Origin: Glebionis coronaria
Taxonomy: Eukaryota; Streptophyta; Magnoliopsida; Asterales; Asteraceae
Assembly: GCA_025667525.1 (NCBI GenBank)
Contig: CM046882.1
Span: 498,074,292 to 498,138,291 of the forward strand
Direction: 5' to 3'
DNA length: 64,000 nt
This document shows, piece by piece, positions 48,503 through 59,368 of the stretch; position 1 is the stretch's first letter, and each line of letters begins with the position of its first letter. Position numbers and translations under genes: made by a program. The notes below the pieces were generated by a model. It was given only the letters and a program-made list of their open reading frames with translations, did not search any database and was not told the origin of the DNA.

Positions 48503-49990
48503 TCCCGTATAACCCTAGCATATCGACTCATCAGTTGAACCTATAACGTATAACCCTAGCATATCGACTCATCGGTTGAACCTCTAACGTATAACCCTAA
48601 CATATCGACTCATCAGTTGAACCTCTAACGTATAACCCTGACATATCGACTCATCAGTTGAACCTATAACGTATAACCCTAGCATATCGACTCATCAGTT
48701 GAACCTCTAACGTATAACCCTAACATATCGACTCATCAGTTGAACCTATAACGTATAACCGTAACATATCGACTCATCAGTTGAACCTCTAACGTATAAC
48801 CCTAGCATATCGACTCATCAGTTGAACCTATAACGTATAACCCTAGCATATCAACTCATCAGTTGAACCTCTAACGTATAACCGTAACATATCGACTCAT
48901 CGGTTGAACCTATAACGTATAACCATAACATATCGACTCATCGGTTGAACCTATAACGTATAACCGTAACATATCGGCTCATCGGTTGAACCACTGATGT
49001 ATAACCGTAACACATCGACTCATCAGTTGAACCTCTAACGTATAACCCTAACATATCGACTCATCGGTTGAACCTCTAATGTATAACCGTAACATATCGA
49101 CTCATCAGTTGAACCTATAACGTATAACCTTAACATATCGACTCATCAGTTGAACCTATAACGTATAACCGTAACATATCGACTCATCAGTTGAACCTAT
49201 TACGTATAACCGTAACATATCGACTCATCGGTTGAACCTCTAACGTATAACCCTAGCATATCGACTCATCATTTGAACCTATAACGTATAACCGTAACAT
49301 ATCGACTCATCGGTTGAACCTCTAACGTATAACCGTAACATATCGACTCATCAGTTGAACCTCTAGCGTATAACCCTAGCATATCGACTCATCAGTTGAA
49401 CCTCTAACGTATAACCGTAACATATCGAATCATCGGTTGAACCTATAACGTATAACCCTAGCATATCGACTCATCGGTTGAACCTCTAACGTATAACCGT
49501 AACATATCGACTCGTCAGTTGAACCTGTAACGTATAACCCTAGCATATCGACTCATCTTTTGAACCTCTAACGTATAACCGTAACATATCGACTCATCAG
49601 TTGAACGTATAACGTATAACCCTACTCATCAGTTGAACCTATAACGTATAACCTTAACATATCGACTCATCAGTTGAACCTATAACGTATAACCGTAACA
49701 TATCGACTCATCGGTTGAACCTCTAACGTATAAGCCTAGCATATCGACTCATCGGTTGAACCTCTAACGTATAACCGTAACATATCGACTCATCAGTTGA
49801 ACCTATAACATATAACCCTAACATATCGACTCATCGGTTGAACCTCTAACGTATAACCCTAGCATATCGACTCATCGGTTGGACCTATAACATATAACCG
49901 TAACATATCGACTCATCGGTTGAACCTATAACGTATAACCGTAACATATCGACTCATCAGTTGAACCTATAACGTATAACCGTAACATAT
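48503..49990. repeat. 41-bp minisatellite, about 36 copies
   Basis: The unit runs from TCATCAGTTGAACC through CTATAACGTATAACC to CTAGCATATCGAC. Units are 41 bp apart with few indels; one shortened unit lies near 49620. Each unit has two-state sites: ATCAG/ATCGG, CTCTAACG/CTATAACG and CCCTAG/CCGTAA. It lies between the GRF gene and the right-hand subterminal cluster. Confidence 0.95.
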
Positions 49991-50129
49991 TTGTCAATTG
50001 TTATTATTACAAAGTAAGTATAACGTATATTTTAATATTAATTACAATAATTTATTTGGATTTTTATTATTAATTTATATTATTAATTTTATTACATAGA
50101 AGGTATAATGTAAATATGTATGAAAAACA

Positions 50130-50445
50130 CCTAGGGACGACTTTTTCGTCCATAAATATTAAGGTAAAGTCGTCCCTAAAAAGCCCTCCAAACACTTAGC
50201 AAAATTTTGGAAAAAATTGAAAAAATTGGCGAAAATTTAAATAACCCGCTTGGGCTTGAGTTTTCCCGGTATACACGTAGGGACGACTTAGTCGTCCCTA
50301 AGTTACCCAAAAGTGTAGGGACGACTAAGTCGTCCCTAAGTTTCCCACTTAAGTCATCCCTACGATTTAATTTGCAAAAAAAAAACATTTATAATCAACC
50401 TAGGGACGACATAGTCGTCCCTAAGTTACAAAGTAAATATCGTCC
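50130..50445. repeat. Subterminal-type palindromes, second cluster
   Basis: Four pairs of GGGACGACT and AGTCGTCCC at 50132-50178, 50278-50299, 50317-50338 and 50400-50422. This is the same motif as at the CACTA end, here 3.7 kb inside and just upstream of the transposase gene's leader. Confidence 0.8.
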
Positions 50446-52016
50446 CTAACTAAAGATATAGATCAGGTATCTTATCTTATTTCTCTCGTTCCTTTTCTGT
50501 TAAAACAAAAAAAAACATTCCAATCACCACTCCGTCACCACCCTTCTCTGTTACACCATCACCACTCCCAATCACAACTCCGACCCATCACCATTCCAAC
50601 CCACCACCACACTCTGACCCATCACCACCAATCCGACCCACCACACTCTCCCCATCACCACCAATCCGTCCCACCACCACCACACTCGCACACGAGCACA
50701 AATTTCGGCAAATAGCACTTTTGTGATTGTTTTTTTAATAAATATAAAGGTAATTGATTTTTTGTTTAATCTGTTAATTTTGTTTAATTTTTGCTAAATG
50801 TGATTGTTAATGTTTATTTATTGTATAGTTATTGTTATTTTTTTCTAGCAACCACCCACCACCACCGCCGGTGCGGCAACAGTAGCAACCACCACCGCCG
50901 GCAGCGGCAGCAGTAGCAACCACCACCGCCGGCAGCAGCAGTACCACCACCACCACCACAGGTGATTTACCCCACCCTAATTTCGGCTTAATGTAAGTGC
51001 TTATGATTTCGGCTTAATTGATTTAGGCTTATTTATGCTTAGTTGAAAGGTGTGTTTGAAAAGTGTGTTAGTTTCGATAAGCTTATCACGATATGCGTTT
51101 AGTTGATTTCGGATTTAAGCTTATGATTTCAGATTATATCTAAGGCTTAATTGATTTAGGCTTAATTCATTTTAGCTTAGATAGGCACAAGTTTAATTTT
51201 TTTTGATATATTTGTCGTAGCCGAGACCCGAGTCACAGCCGAGTTAGCGGGGAACCGAGCCGAGAACCGAGACCCGAGTCACAGCCAAAAAAAGGTAATG
51301 TTTTTTTTGAAATCGTTGTAGTGGTGTTTGTTTCAAGTTATATAAAATATTGGAAACAAACTAATTAATGATGTTTTTTTATGTTTGTGTTTGGTTAGCA
51401 CCGGGACACTCAAGACAACCTCCTCATCCGGACATCTTTTCCTATCTTTCTGTCTTTATTTATTTCGGTCGTGACACAGGTGTGTAATTAATATTATACA
51501 TATGTTTATTATATTATATATATGATATATCATTGTTAGTCGTTTGTAGTAAATAATTTTAGGAATGTTTTAGGATTTTATCGATTAATTTCGGAAAATT
51601 CCCGTCTGAAGTTAATCAACCTATAGAAAACCCGTCCGAAATTAATTTATTAGGAATTAATTTCGGAAAGTCCCCTGTTTGGGACTGCTTTTTGATGTTT
51701 TGTATCATTTAGGATATGAATGTGTATAACTGGTTTATTATTTGAGATGTTTTCGATAGTGTTTCTCCTTTACTCCTACGAATATGTCTTTAAACACATA
51801 TTTGGGGAATAGAGGGGAAATGATGCCGGAATTCTCTCAAATAGTAAACCGGTTATACGCATTCATATATGGGAGTAAACATTCAAAAGGTGGGTTAGGA
51901 TTGCCTTCCATAGTTGCACTAGGAAGAAAAAAAAGAGTTCATATTCATTTAGTTAGTATGACATTTTACGTATAAAAAAAAGAATTTATCTGAGTATGTT
52001 TATTTGCAACGCAGTT
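50446..52016 (+). other. 5' region of the CACTA transposase gene
   Basis: Non-coding. It holds CACCA-rich stretches (50515-50700), CCACCACCGCCGG repeats (50866-50962) and a repeated GAACCGAGACCCGAGTCACAG block (51224-51290). Several GTAA/CAG borders look like introns in a leader. The last 3' splice site, TTTGCAACGCAG (52003-52014), lies just before the chosen transposase ATG. Confidence 0.5.
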
Positions 52017-53972
52017 ATGACAATTGGTAAGAGTTGGACCACTGTAAACAATCGTAATTCCAATGAGTTTTTAGATGGTCTTTTTGGATTCATCCAGGAT
52101 TGTGAGAAATTTTTGCACCCCGTCTCACAAAAGCTCCGTTTCTCATGTAGTCGTTGTTGTAACCGTGAAACGTTGGTTACCCTCGGCCAACTTGAGGCAC
52201 ACATATCCCAATACGGGTTTGACAAACGTTACACCACTTGGATATATCACGGTGAACCAATTCTTCCGTTACCTCCACTATTACCACATTCACCTGATCG
52301 AACTCACATGGATGCGTTCTTCGAAGATATTTCTGCAAATAATATTCCAAATCCACCATCTGAAACTCCACTCTCTCAAACTCCACCAACTCAAACAACC
52401 GGTCCTCAACCAACCCAAACATCGGGTCCTAGTAACGAGTTTGAAGAGTTACTTGCTAGGTCTACCCAAAATTTGTAACCGGGTTGTGATATGAGCACAT
52501 TGGAATTTACATCAGAGATTTCGCACATCAAGGTTTTACACAAAATAACTGATGTCGGGTTTAACAAAATTCTAGCTCTTCTCCAGAAGGCATGCTCCCC
52601 AAGTAAAGGATACAATTTCCCGTCTTCATACTATGAAATAAAAAAGACATACAAAAAGATCGGGTTAGGATACGAATCAATCCATGCTTGTATAAAATGA
52701 TTGTTTTTTATATTGGGGATCACCGGGAAACAAGACGAGGCAAACGTGTCCAATCTGTAATGCGAGTAGATGGAAAAACCTAAAGAATAAAAAGGGGACG
52801 CAATTAGTTGCCAACAAGGTGGTGCGTTACTTTCCAATAACACCTAGACTACAACGTATGTTCAACACAAAAGACATAGCAAAGTGGATGACTTGGCATG
52901 CGACCGGACAGTCTAAGGAAGATGGTAAAATGAATTACCCCTGTGACGGCAAAGCATGGAAATATTTTGACATGATGAAACCTGAGTTCTCTTATGACCC
53001 TAGAAACGTTCGATTAGGGTTGGCTGCTGATGGTTTTAATCCTTACGGCATGATGAGCCAAAATTACAACATGTTGCCGGTTATATTGACAACATACAAC
53101 ACACCACCGTGGATTTGTTTGAAAGAAAGTTCTTTAATGTTGACGATGTTAATTCCCGGCCCTAAATCAGCTGCAAAGGACATTGATGTTTTCTTGCAGC
53201 CTCTGATTAAAGAACTCAAATATTTATGGGAGGGAGTCTGGACGAAAGACGCTGCTACGGGTACTCATTTCAAAATGAAAGCGGCGGTTTTATGGACCAT
53301 CAATGATTTTCCAGCTCGAAGTAGTTTGTCTGGGTGGACTGGGAAAGGGTACCACGCATGCCCTACTAGTAATGTAGACACTCCATCGATGCGTATCAAC
53401 AGCAAAATCATTTAAGTTTGTTACAGAAGATGGTTAAGAACAAATCATCCATAAAGGAAAAAATCTAAGGAATTCTACGGTTCTCCTGAAAATAATCCTA
53501 AACCAAAAAAGTTTTCAGAACTTGATATCTAAATGCAGATTAGTAAAGTCTTTAAAAGTAAACCGGGGAAACATAAAACAATTCTTAAAGAGAACCGCCC
53601 CAAAAATCGAGATGTTGAATTGAACTGGAGTAAGCGTTCTATCTTTTGGGATCTTGAGTATTGGCCCTTTCTTTTACTAAAACACTGTTACGATGTCATG
53701 CACATCGAAAAGAATTTCCTTGAGGCTTTACTGAATACCCTGTTACAGAACGAAAAATCCAAAGACACGCTAAAGGCAAGGCTAGACTCGGAAAAAATAG
53801 GAGTTTGAAAGGAGTTGTGGTTAGTTAAAAAAAGATAACGAGAAGTTCGATAAGCCTCATCCAAAGTTCTCTTTCACTCCAGAAAAAGAAATTTTTTTTT
53901 AAATTCATCAATGGAGTCAGACTACCTGATGGCTTTGGATCCAACTTCAAGAAAAAAGTGACCGCTGATGAT
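52017..53972 (+). pseudogene. TNP2-type CACTA transposase, truncated and broken
   Basis: The start ATG at 52017 follows a 3' splice site. The transposase-associated domain comes first (SWTTVNNRNS, SCSRCCNRETL, YGFDKRYTTWIYHGE; about 52025-52255). Then, after a TAA at 52479, comes the TNP2 catalytic domain: CPICNASRW (about 52757), RLGLAADGFNPYG (53010), FPARSSLSGWTGKG (53310) and HCYDVMHIEKNF (53690). Defects are nonsense codons at 52479, 53413, near 53456 and 53530 and 53806, and a one-base shift near 52697. The reading continues through RLPDGFGSNFKKKVTAD up to 53972, where an Athila-type LTR interrupts it. The C-terminal part would lie right of that insertion, which I do not see in the window. 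Confidence 0.88.
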
Positions 53973-55993
53973 TGATGAGACTGTATTTATACATAGTCTC
54001 ATCGTCCAAATCGGGCTTAAAACGCTTAAAATATTGTCAAAATACCCAAATATACGCTTGTGTTTGTTCATTGTGTATTTTAGGTACGGATATCGTGAAA
54101 TCAACAAATGATCACAAGAATGAATCAAAAACGAACACGGGAAATGAAGTTGCACAAAGAACCGGGCCCAAGTATGGAATTTACTAAAATGCCCTTGAAG
54201 TTTTGAAGAATGACAAGTTTGGTCCCTCATCTTTCAAGAAATGACCATATTGGCCCTTGAAAAATGCCTTAATTACATAAATGGTCCTTGATTCCATGAT
54301 TATATAGTTTGAGGGGCTGCTTGGTTATTTGCCCAAACTATTATACAAAGGATTTCAAGATTTGCTGTTGAAAACATCAAATGATAAGGAAATACAACAC
54401 TAAGGACCGAAGTTGAGCTAAATGAAACCCATACCCATGTTATACCCATTATGAGCCCAGTTTACCACCCAAACCCGATTTTATACCCACCTTAAACCCA
54501 TAAACAGCCCACTTCATCCCACAGCCCGATACCTTATCACCATTACAAGCCCGCGTTTAATATTATTAAACACCAGTTAAAATGATATTAACCAGGGAAA
54601 CATTTTTCTTAATCAGCCTTAAACCCTAATCAAATCACCCAGAATCAATTGATCACAGAGCAAAGGGTTATGCAAAATTGATTGAAATCTTTTGAATATC
54701 AACCAATCTTCAACACACCCATGTGCCTAATTCAGCCACCTTAGCATCATGGGACCTTCTCTAGCTCATTTGAAGTCACGGGTTGCACTATCAAACAAGA
54801 AGATTGACTAGATTGATGGCTAAGATTGGTTTGCTTGCTCACCACAACAAAACAACGCACCAGATTATCTTTCAACTTTGGCAAACACATGGGAGCTTAG
54901 GAACCATTCTAGAAGAAGGATTCAAAAAATTAGATATTCGTTTTTGATCCTAGGGTATTTTGGGAAAATCACAACGGCTTGGTTTTTAGTTTGTATTCAC
55001 TCACATGTAGTATATATAGTTTAGTTTTAGGCAGATTTTTTTCTTGTTCCAAATTTTCATTTTTGTTAAGCTTGTATCTCCTACAGTTTTTAATGAATTA
55101 AAATTTGTGTTCCATTTTAATTCTAGCTTGTTTTTAAATTTTTGAACATTTATGTTTCATGCAACTTTAATTTCTGTCCATCAAAAGATTTTCAAAAACC
55201 TTGTTAACCCTTTTGAGAACCACTATAGCTCAAGCTTATGTGACAAGTGAAGCTTATGAACTGGTTTTGTTAAAGTGGTAAATTCTGTCTTGTTTAAATT
55301 CTTTGCAAGTTTTTTTTTTACCTTTCAAAAGCTTTTTTCAAACTTAGTTTTTGGTTAAGTATTTTTTTTCTCTCTGCTTTTAAGCTAGCTTATTGAAGCT
55401 TATTTGACACATAAGCTTCAATAAGCTGCTCATCAGCTTGTTATCATCCTTTGTTGGTTGTCACATTTGTTTCAGGTACAAGGAATTCCCAGGAGTTGTG
55501 TAGATTTATGGTAGATGATTGTTGAAGTATTGTAGATCATTGTTGATAAGCCAAGGAGTTAAGCGATTTTTAATTGACAAGTTCAAGAAGGGGGTTCTTG
55601 TAGTAAGATTAGGCAAGGTTGCAAAGCCCTGACTCAATATAAGTACTTCTTCCTTTTTTTTATTTTTCTGTCAAAATCATTTGCTTATTGGACTTATGCT
55701 TATTTGCTTATTGGTTGTTGTTGCTTGTTTTTTTTTTTAAATTATTGCTTATGTTAATGTTTATGCATGAATCTTGCTTTATTTCAGTGTGAATTTCATC
55801 TTTATTTTGTTAATCTTCTAGTCTGCCCACTTAAAAGGGTGTTTGGATCATAGTTGTTAAGCTTTAAGTGACAATAGCATCAGGCTGTGAGTTGCTTGCA
55901 CGCCTTAATTTAGCTTAGATAATTTACTTCTTGCTTAAAATCAGTTGTTTTAGTTTAAAATTAAAGAGTTACTTGTTTATTATATTTCTTTCA
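53973..55993 (+). repeat. 5' LTR of element 2 (probably truncated)
   Basis: It starts TGATGAGACTGTATTT with a palindromic opening. TATA box at 55010-55018. AATAAGCTT-rich around 55380-55430. It ends TTCTTTCA, where homology to the 3' LTR stops. Confidence 0.85.
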
Positions 55994-57539
55994 ATCCTAT
56001 GACCAAGCTCCACAACCGCCTTCGTCTTATTCGTGTGATTTTTGCGGTTTGGAGCACGATTTCGGATTTTGTTGTATGAATTATAATGACCCCGAACCGA
56101 ATCCTAATTTCTATGACCAATCTTCGCAATACCCACCATCATATTCATGTGAGAATTGTGGAAATGCACCTCATTATGGATATGATTGTCAACCGATGAA
56201 CTACAATACGTCTTTCGACAATCAATTCTCCGGTTTTGACCAATCACCTCCACAAAAATTTTTCGATGATGATCTCGGTGCAAGTCGCGTCGACAAGGGA
56301 TTTGAAGAAATTAAATTGCTTTTTCAACAAATTATGGAGAAAAAGGAACTTTCAATCGTCGAAGTGATCGAAGAAAGCATCAAAGATATGGAAGAGGAGA
56401 AACGACGAATCAATCAAGAAATAAACGATATCACTAATGAACTAGGCATTAGGAGATATCGTAAAGAAGAAATAAGTGACGAGTTTAAAAGAGAGTGTGA
56501 GATTAGAACTAAACAACTTTTACAAGATTACAATGGTTTAAGCATCGATATTCGTCATAAGAGAGAAGAACTAGAAAGAGAGGAGCATCTAGCTAGATGT
56601 GATGTCACGCCTCCTATTTCTGATGACGACGACGATGGCGACATTTTTAATCTCAACCCATCTTGTGAAACCATTACTCTCATGCTCCTAACGAAACCCG
56701 ATGCCTCTCTAAGTATGGGGGAGACGAATCTTAGCACTAATCCTAGTGTTGAGATCCCTATTCCAATCCAAAGTGAGCCTACGGTTGTCTTCGATAAGGA
56801 GTTAAGTGATTTTGCTCTCGATGAATTTTTCCACGAAGATTCTAATGAGGAAAATTACGATAGTGAGTGTGATACGACTTCATGTGATGATGTCTCTCCC
56901 AATGACACTTCGGGTAGAGAATCGTTGACTTTTTCGAACCCGCTTTTCGATGATGATTTTTCCACTAGTGATGACGAGTCACTACTCGATGAGGAAGTTC
57001 TTGTCAACGAATTTAAAATCTACTCGAATTCCCTTTTTGAATTTGATGACGAGTTCGCTTTTGGTGACATAAATCTTCTCTTTGATGAGATGTTCGAGGA
57101 CATCGAGAGTGAGGATTCTTTGGATCCTAAACTCGATGAGCCGGATTTGCTAGTCACCTTCCCTAAGTCTCATTTGGATGAGCCTTCTCTTTTGACTTAT
57201 GATGCTTCCATTCTCGAGGGGTTCACCGATGGACCGCCTCTTGATGAGAATGAGGATTTTAATGAGGCCTTTGCCTTTGAACCGGGAGGAGACTTTGAGA
57301 CCCCTATTTTTATTGATTTTCTTTCAAATTTGCCTTCGTCTCAAAGTAATCCTACTCACCCTCTCGGTTCTCATGACTACACGTACTTCGAGTACGTGAG
57401 GAGTTTTCTTCCTTACAAAACGTATCCTCCGGTTTTGCCTTTATCATTTTCCATAAAAAGTGAGGATACGATCTTTGACCCTGGTATAAAGGCTTTGCCT
57501 TTATTGTCGGTTGCTTTTTGGGCCTTGTTTATCATGTAA
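55994..57539 (+). pseudogene. gag-linked zinc-knuckle and acidic ORF of element 2
   Basis: An open frame from the LTR junction to a TAA at 57537-57539. There is no ATG at its start; the first is at 56076. It begins with two tandem knuckle units, CDFCGLEHDFGFC and CENCGNAPHYGYDC (CX2CX3HX4C and CX2CX4HX4C), each preceded by a YDQ...PPS-YSC stretch. A coiled-coil-like basic/acidic segment follows (about 56290-56600), then a long Asp/Glu-rich part with SLSMGETNLST, EFKIYSNSLF and TIFDPGI, and a hydrophobic end (LPLLSVAFWALFIM). These motifs match acidic ORFs of abundant Asteraceae gypsy elements as I remember them. The retrotransposon gag domain and protease are missing. It shares acidic and hydrophobic-tail layout with the ORF of element 1. 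Confidence 0.75.
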
Positions 57540-59356
57540 GTCCCACTAAAAATGACCATACCAAGATTATCCCTAAATGGTCACATTTATGGGGATTCGA
57601 GTCGAGCTTTTGACTCGGTTATCAAAAACAAGGTGCCTCATGGGGGATTCTCATGCTTATCCTTGTAAATATTATCGTTTTTCTAATAGTGTAACGAGGG
57701 GACTTGTGCTCTTCCAACCTTTGTTTCATGGTTGTTTGTGATTGTGATTTAGTAGGTACATCGACATCATTGAAGCCTCTCGTGTTCGTTTTACGGATCA
57801 CTCGAGCTTCGATCGTTGCCTTTGGAGATTCCGATATCCGATGATATCCTTTTATGTTCTAACGTTTATCTTATTAGCATAATTCATAAACGGATTTTAG
57901 GTTATTCGTTTTACCCTTTCCATGCTCGAGATTAAGCATTCGACATCGTCTCTAGTATGGGGGTGTTTTCACCCCTAGACTCGAAACATTGAGGACAATG
58001 TTTAGTTTTAGTATGGGGGGTGAGTAGATACTTCACCTTGCTTACGTCACCACGCAATCCAAAATTTCATCTTTTTGTTATCGTTTTATGCAAATAAGGC
58101 TAAAAATGGCCAAATTTTAAAAAAATTTCTTGTTTTTCATAAGTGTTTAAGACACGAATGTAGGTTCTCCGATGGTGAGAATAAGAGTAATTTTTGACTC
58201 GACCATGCGTGTTGAGCACTTAGCTTCGATTCCTTAACTTTTTAGGCTAAGTCTCTTAAATGAGGACGAGAAATGATAGAGTTATTTATACGTCTCGTAA
58301 TCGTCACGGTCTCATGTGTAGTAATTATTAGCTTATTCTCCCCACGCTTTTGATAATAAATTGTTAATAAATATTGATTTAGCGGTTTAGTCACTATTGA
58401 TGGTTTCTAATTTGTTTTAGTAGCTTCCATGTAATTAAATTGGGAAAACATTAAGGTATCGCCAACGTCACGGTTTTGAAGTATTGGCACCCTAATAATC
58501 GAAAGCTTCACCCAATAATAAGATTTCAAGAGCTCACCTAAATTAAGCAAAAATTTTAAGCTCGCAAGGCCGAAAAATCTATGCCCAAATTGAAAGTGAA
58601 TTATGCCTTAATCTTTGAAGCTTTAAAGATCCAAAATTCGCTTTAGCGTGAGGATATACGTCTTTGGCTAATAAAACCACTGATGAGGCGGATAATAAAA
58701 GGCAAGGCAAGACCGAAGTCATAATAAAAGCTCCATGGCGGAGTTAAATAAAAGATGGAGGTAAACCTATGATAATAAGGCCCTTCCGTTAGGGGGCATA
58801 TAAAAGTCTTGGTAATAAGTCTCATGTTCAAAACCGTTATAAAATCGTGTTTATCGATCCTTCTTGTTGACTTAATTTTTTGACATCGTTGTCTATTAGG
58901 GTGAATTATTAATTCGATGGTTTTGGTTACACCGTTAAAACTCTATTTTTAGACTTAATCTCTATTCACGCATAAGTCAATGATGTATCCTCGTGATCAT
59001 TAAGACAAAATAAAATATAAGAGATACCAAGTAGGAATAAGGGAGTTTAGGTGTGTAATTAACACTCATGAGATGTGATCGTATTGCTAACTTATAATAA
59101 CAAAGATCTCGTTACACGCTTAGCATGGAATTGGGTGAAAATCAAGGACGACGAAATTATTTCTAACGAAGCATTCACATGTTCTTATTCTTTGACCCTA
59201 AAAGTCACTTAATCGTGATGAAAACAATACATTATGTCTAAAACACGTGTAGTAGTTTATTTAAGTTCATTTCTTCAATAAATGTCATCATAAAATGAAT
59301 TTTGGAAGTGCTAAGATACTTAATTCTAGCATTGCGTGGGGACACTGCAATGGTTT
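57540..59356 (+). other. 3' non-coding region of element 2
   Basis: No ORF of note. Polypurine-like motifs (GTATGGGGG) at 57953-57965 and 58007-58024, the second preceded by a perfect hairpin AAACATTG/CAATGTTT with an AGGA loop (57984-58003). Blocks are shared with the 3' region of element 1. Confidence 0.65.
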
Positions 59357-59368
59357 AGTATGGGGGAG
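59330..59368 (+). other. Polypurine tract and hairpin of element 2
   Basis: The hairpin CATTGCGTG/CACTGCAATG with a GGGA loop (59330-59352) is followed by TTTAGTATGGGGGAG and the LTR start TGATGAG. Confidence 0.75.

Noticed and set aside
48503..49990. CRISPR array
   Set aside because: Units are contiguous 41-bp tandem repeats without unique spacers, in a plant transposon.
50207..50449. 80-residue ORF over subterminal repeats
   Set aside because: The coding frame arises from the repeated GGGACGACT palindromes and shows no family similarity.
51784..51975. 63-residue ORF upstream of the transposase
   Set aside because: Not similar to known TNP2 starts. The transposase-associated domain begins after the splice site at 52014, so this is leader or intron.
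52075..52494. 139-residue plus ORF overlapping the transposase
   Set aside because: Shifted-frame shadow of the transposase-associated domain, which reads correctly in the other frame.
53922..54230. 102-residue minus ORF, and the plus ORFs at 53972, 59368 and 62208
   Set aside because: They recur only because the LTR starts recur. LTR-internal, with no domain.
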